DNA of 64,000 bases from Psittacicella melopsittaci. Lineage in GTDB: Bacteria; Pseudomonadota; Gammaproteobacteria; Enterobacterales; Psittacicellaceae. The notes beneath the pieces are model-generated. The model made no database searches. It was given only the letters and a program-made list of their open reading frames with translations, and was not told the origin of the DNA. Shown one piece after another: positions 63,375-64,000 of the stretch (position 1 is the stretch's first letter; each line of letters begins with the position of its first letter). The position numbers and the translations under genes are program-made. The stretch spans positions 37,969 to 101,968 of the forward strand of contig NZ_NRJH01000012.1 in NCBI RefSeq assembly GCF_003585925.1, read 5' to 3'.

Positions 63375-63770
63375 ATGACCAACTTACCTCAATCTCAAAC
63401 TCCGCGTCAGGAATTTTCTCCCCCACCAAACACTTGGCTTAACTACAAGCTAAAATGTCAAATTGGCGTAGGGGGAATTATTTTACATCTGCTCCTTTGG
63501 TTTTTACTCCTGATAGTTACTTTAGGGATAGCTACTCCGATTTACACTTATCACCTTTTTAAAACGGTAATCAACTCAACCATTGTTGTTGATCGTGATA
63601 CTAACACTAAAGTAGGCTCTCTCGTTTGTCAGTTAAACTGGTCTGACTATATTCTGCAATGGATTCTTTGTGTTCTCTTAACCTTCTTAACTTTTGGTTT
63701 ATATCTCATTTTCTTTACGTATATTGCTTTAAAACAAGCACTGAACACAACTGTAATTATCAAAGATTAG
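63375..63770 (+). CDS. Small two-helix-pair membrane protein (DUF898-like by pattern)
   Basis: 131 residues. A Pro/Gln-rich N-terminus (to about 20) is followed by hydrophobic segments IGVGGIILHLLLWFLLLIVTLGIATPIYTYHLFK (about 33-66) and YILQWILCVLLTFLTFGLYLIFFTYIALK (about 92-120), which look like an internal duplication: 'LLLxxxTLGI.xPIYTYhLFKtvINSTIV' against 'LLTFLTFGLYLIFFTYIALKQALNTTVI'. That repeated layout resembles DUF898/YjgN-type proteins but is much shorter. Function unknown. TATAAT at 63327-63332 and GAGAGGA at 63358-63364 support the start. Confidence 0.72.
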   Translation: MTNLPQSQTPRQEFSPPPNTWLNYKLKCQIGVGGIILHLLLWFLLLIVTLGIATPIYTYHLFKTVINSTIVVDRDTNTKVGSLVCQLNWSDYILQWILCVLLTFLTFGLYLIFFTYIALKQALNTTVIIKD

Positions 63771-63807
63771 AAGTCGCTTGAGCATAGAGGCACCCTACCT
63801 CTTACGC

Positions 63808-63836
63808 AAAAAGATCCCTAGGTCGGGGATCTTTTT
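63808..63836 (+). terminator. Terminator of the small membrane protein gene
   Basis: AAAAAGATCCC / GGGATCTTTTT hairpin (one base of asymmetry) ending in a T run. Confidence 0.85.
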
Positions 63837-63838
63837 AC

Positions 63839-63967
63839 TTTGGGTTTTGTTTTTGCTTTTGCAATTTGCTTTGGGTTTTACTTTGTGCTTTTGCAATTTG
63901 CTTTGGGTTTTACTTTTTGCTTTTGCTATTTGCTTTGGGTTTTACTTTTTGCTTTTGCATTTTGCTT
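63839..63967. repeat. About 32-bp T/G-rich tandem repeat (four units)
   Basis: The unit tttgggttttactttttgct followed by tttgcaatttgc is repeated four times with one to three substitutions per copy, running to the end of the window with a degenerating fifth unit. Confidence 0.85.
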
Positions 63968-64000
63968 TAGTTTTTGCCGTTAGCTTTTTTCTTTGCCTTT

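Overview
The window reads as the chromosome of a low-GC, AT-biased gammaproteobacterium, most likely in the order Pasteurellales. This is an inference from gene content. It holds an HMW-type two-partner adhesin, a hemX-hemY pair, a pheS-pheT-ihfA cluster, and a group 2/3 capsule operon whose gene set and order recall the Pasteurella multocida hya/dcb loci. I saw no tRNA, rRNA, CRISPR array or complete insertion sequence.

Layout. 1-10.8 kb is the 3' part of a giant, highly repetitive exoprotein gene (plus strand). 10.8-12.0 kb has no protein gene but holds a Fur-box promoter followed by a small RNA-like unit, a cluster of perfect hairpins and short repeats. 12.0-18.2 kb (minus strand) carries asd, a small basic protein, an exported degenerate SNase-like protein behind serB, a UPF0126 membrane protein and a DeoR-family regulator. 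18.2-31.6 kb is mostly plus strand: two small-RNA-like promoter/terminator units, an aldo-keto reductase, an NTF2-like protein, an NAD(P)-binding protein, hemX-hemY, an EamA transporter, a minus-strand S24-like protein, and a 1636-residue DinG/XPD-type helicase.

31.7-42.3 kb (minus strand) is the most unusual region. It is a tandem array of five type I restriction-modification specificity (hsdS) genes, plus a sixth hsdS behind them, with no hsdM or hsdR. Each of the five carries a TA-dinucleotide tract at the same codon position near its 5' end, with 6, 5, 4, 5 and 4 repeats. Only the 6-repeat copy is in frame. In the other four, restoring 6 (or 3) repeats reconnects the start codon with the whole downstream HsdS reading frame, which I checked by reading the frames and by gene length modulo 3. 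Target-recognition domains of the same families sit in the first half of some copies and the second half of others. I infer an SSR-gated, recombination-fed multi-hsdS contingency array that would switch DNA methylation specificity.

42.8-44.5 kb holds an AI-2E-family permease and a small exported protein. 44.9-55.5 kb (minus strand) is a capsule operon: coiled-coil protein, bifunctional synthase, UDP-glucose dehydrogenase, glycosyltransferase, KpsC, KpsS and an outer-membrane export lipoprotein. The inner-membrane ABC exporter genes are not in the window. 55.9-59.8 kb is ihfA, pheT, pheS with an attenuator-like leader. 60.2-63.8 kb holds two uncharacterised proteins, a stand-alone cytosine-5 DNA methyltransferase and a small membrane protein. 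Two perfect CRP-type palindromes lie upstream of the DeoR regulator and of the 222-residue membrane protein.
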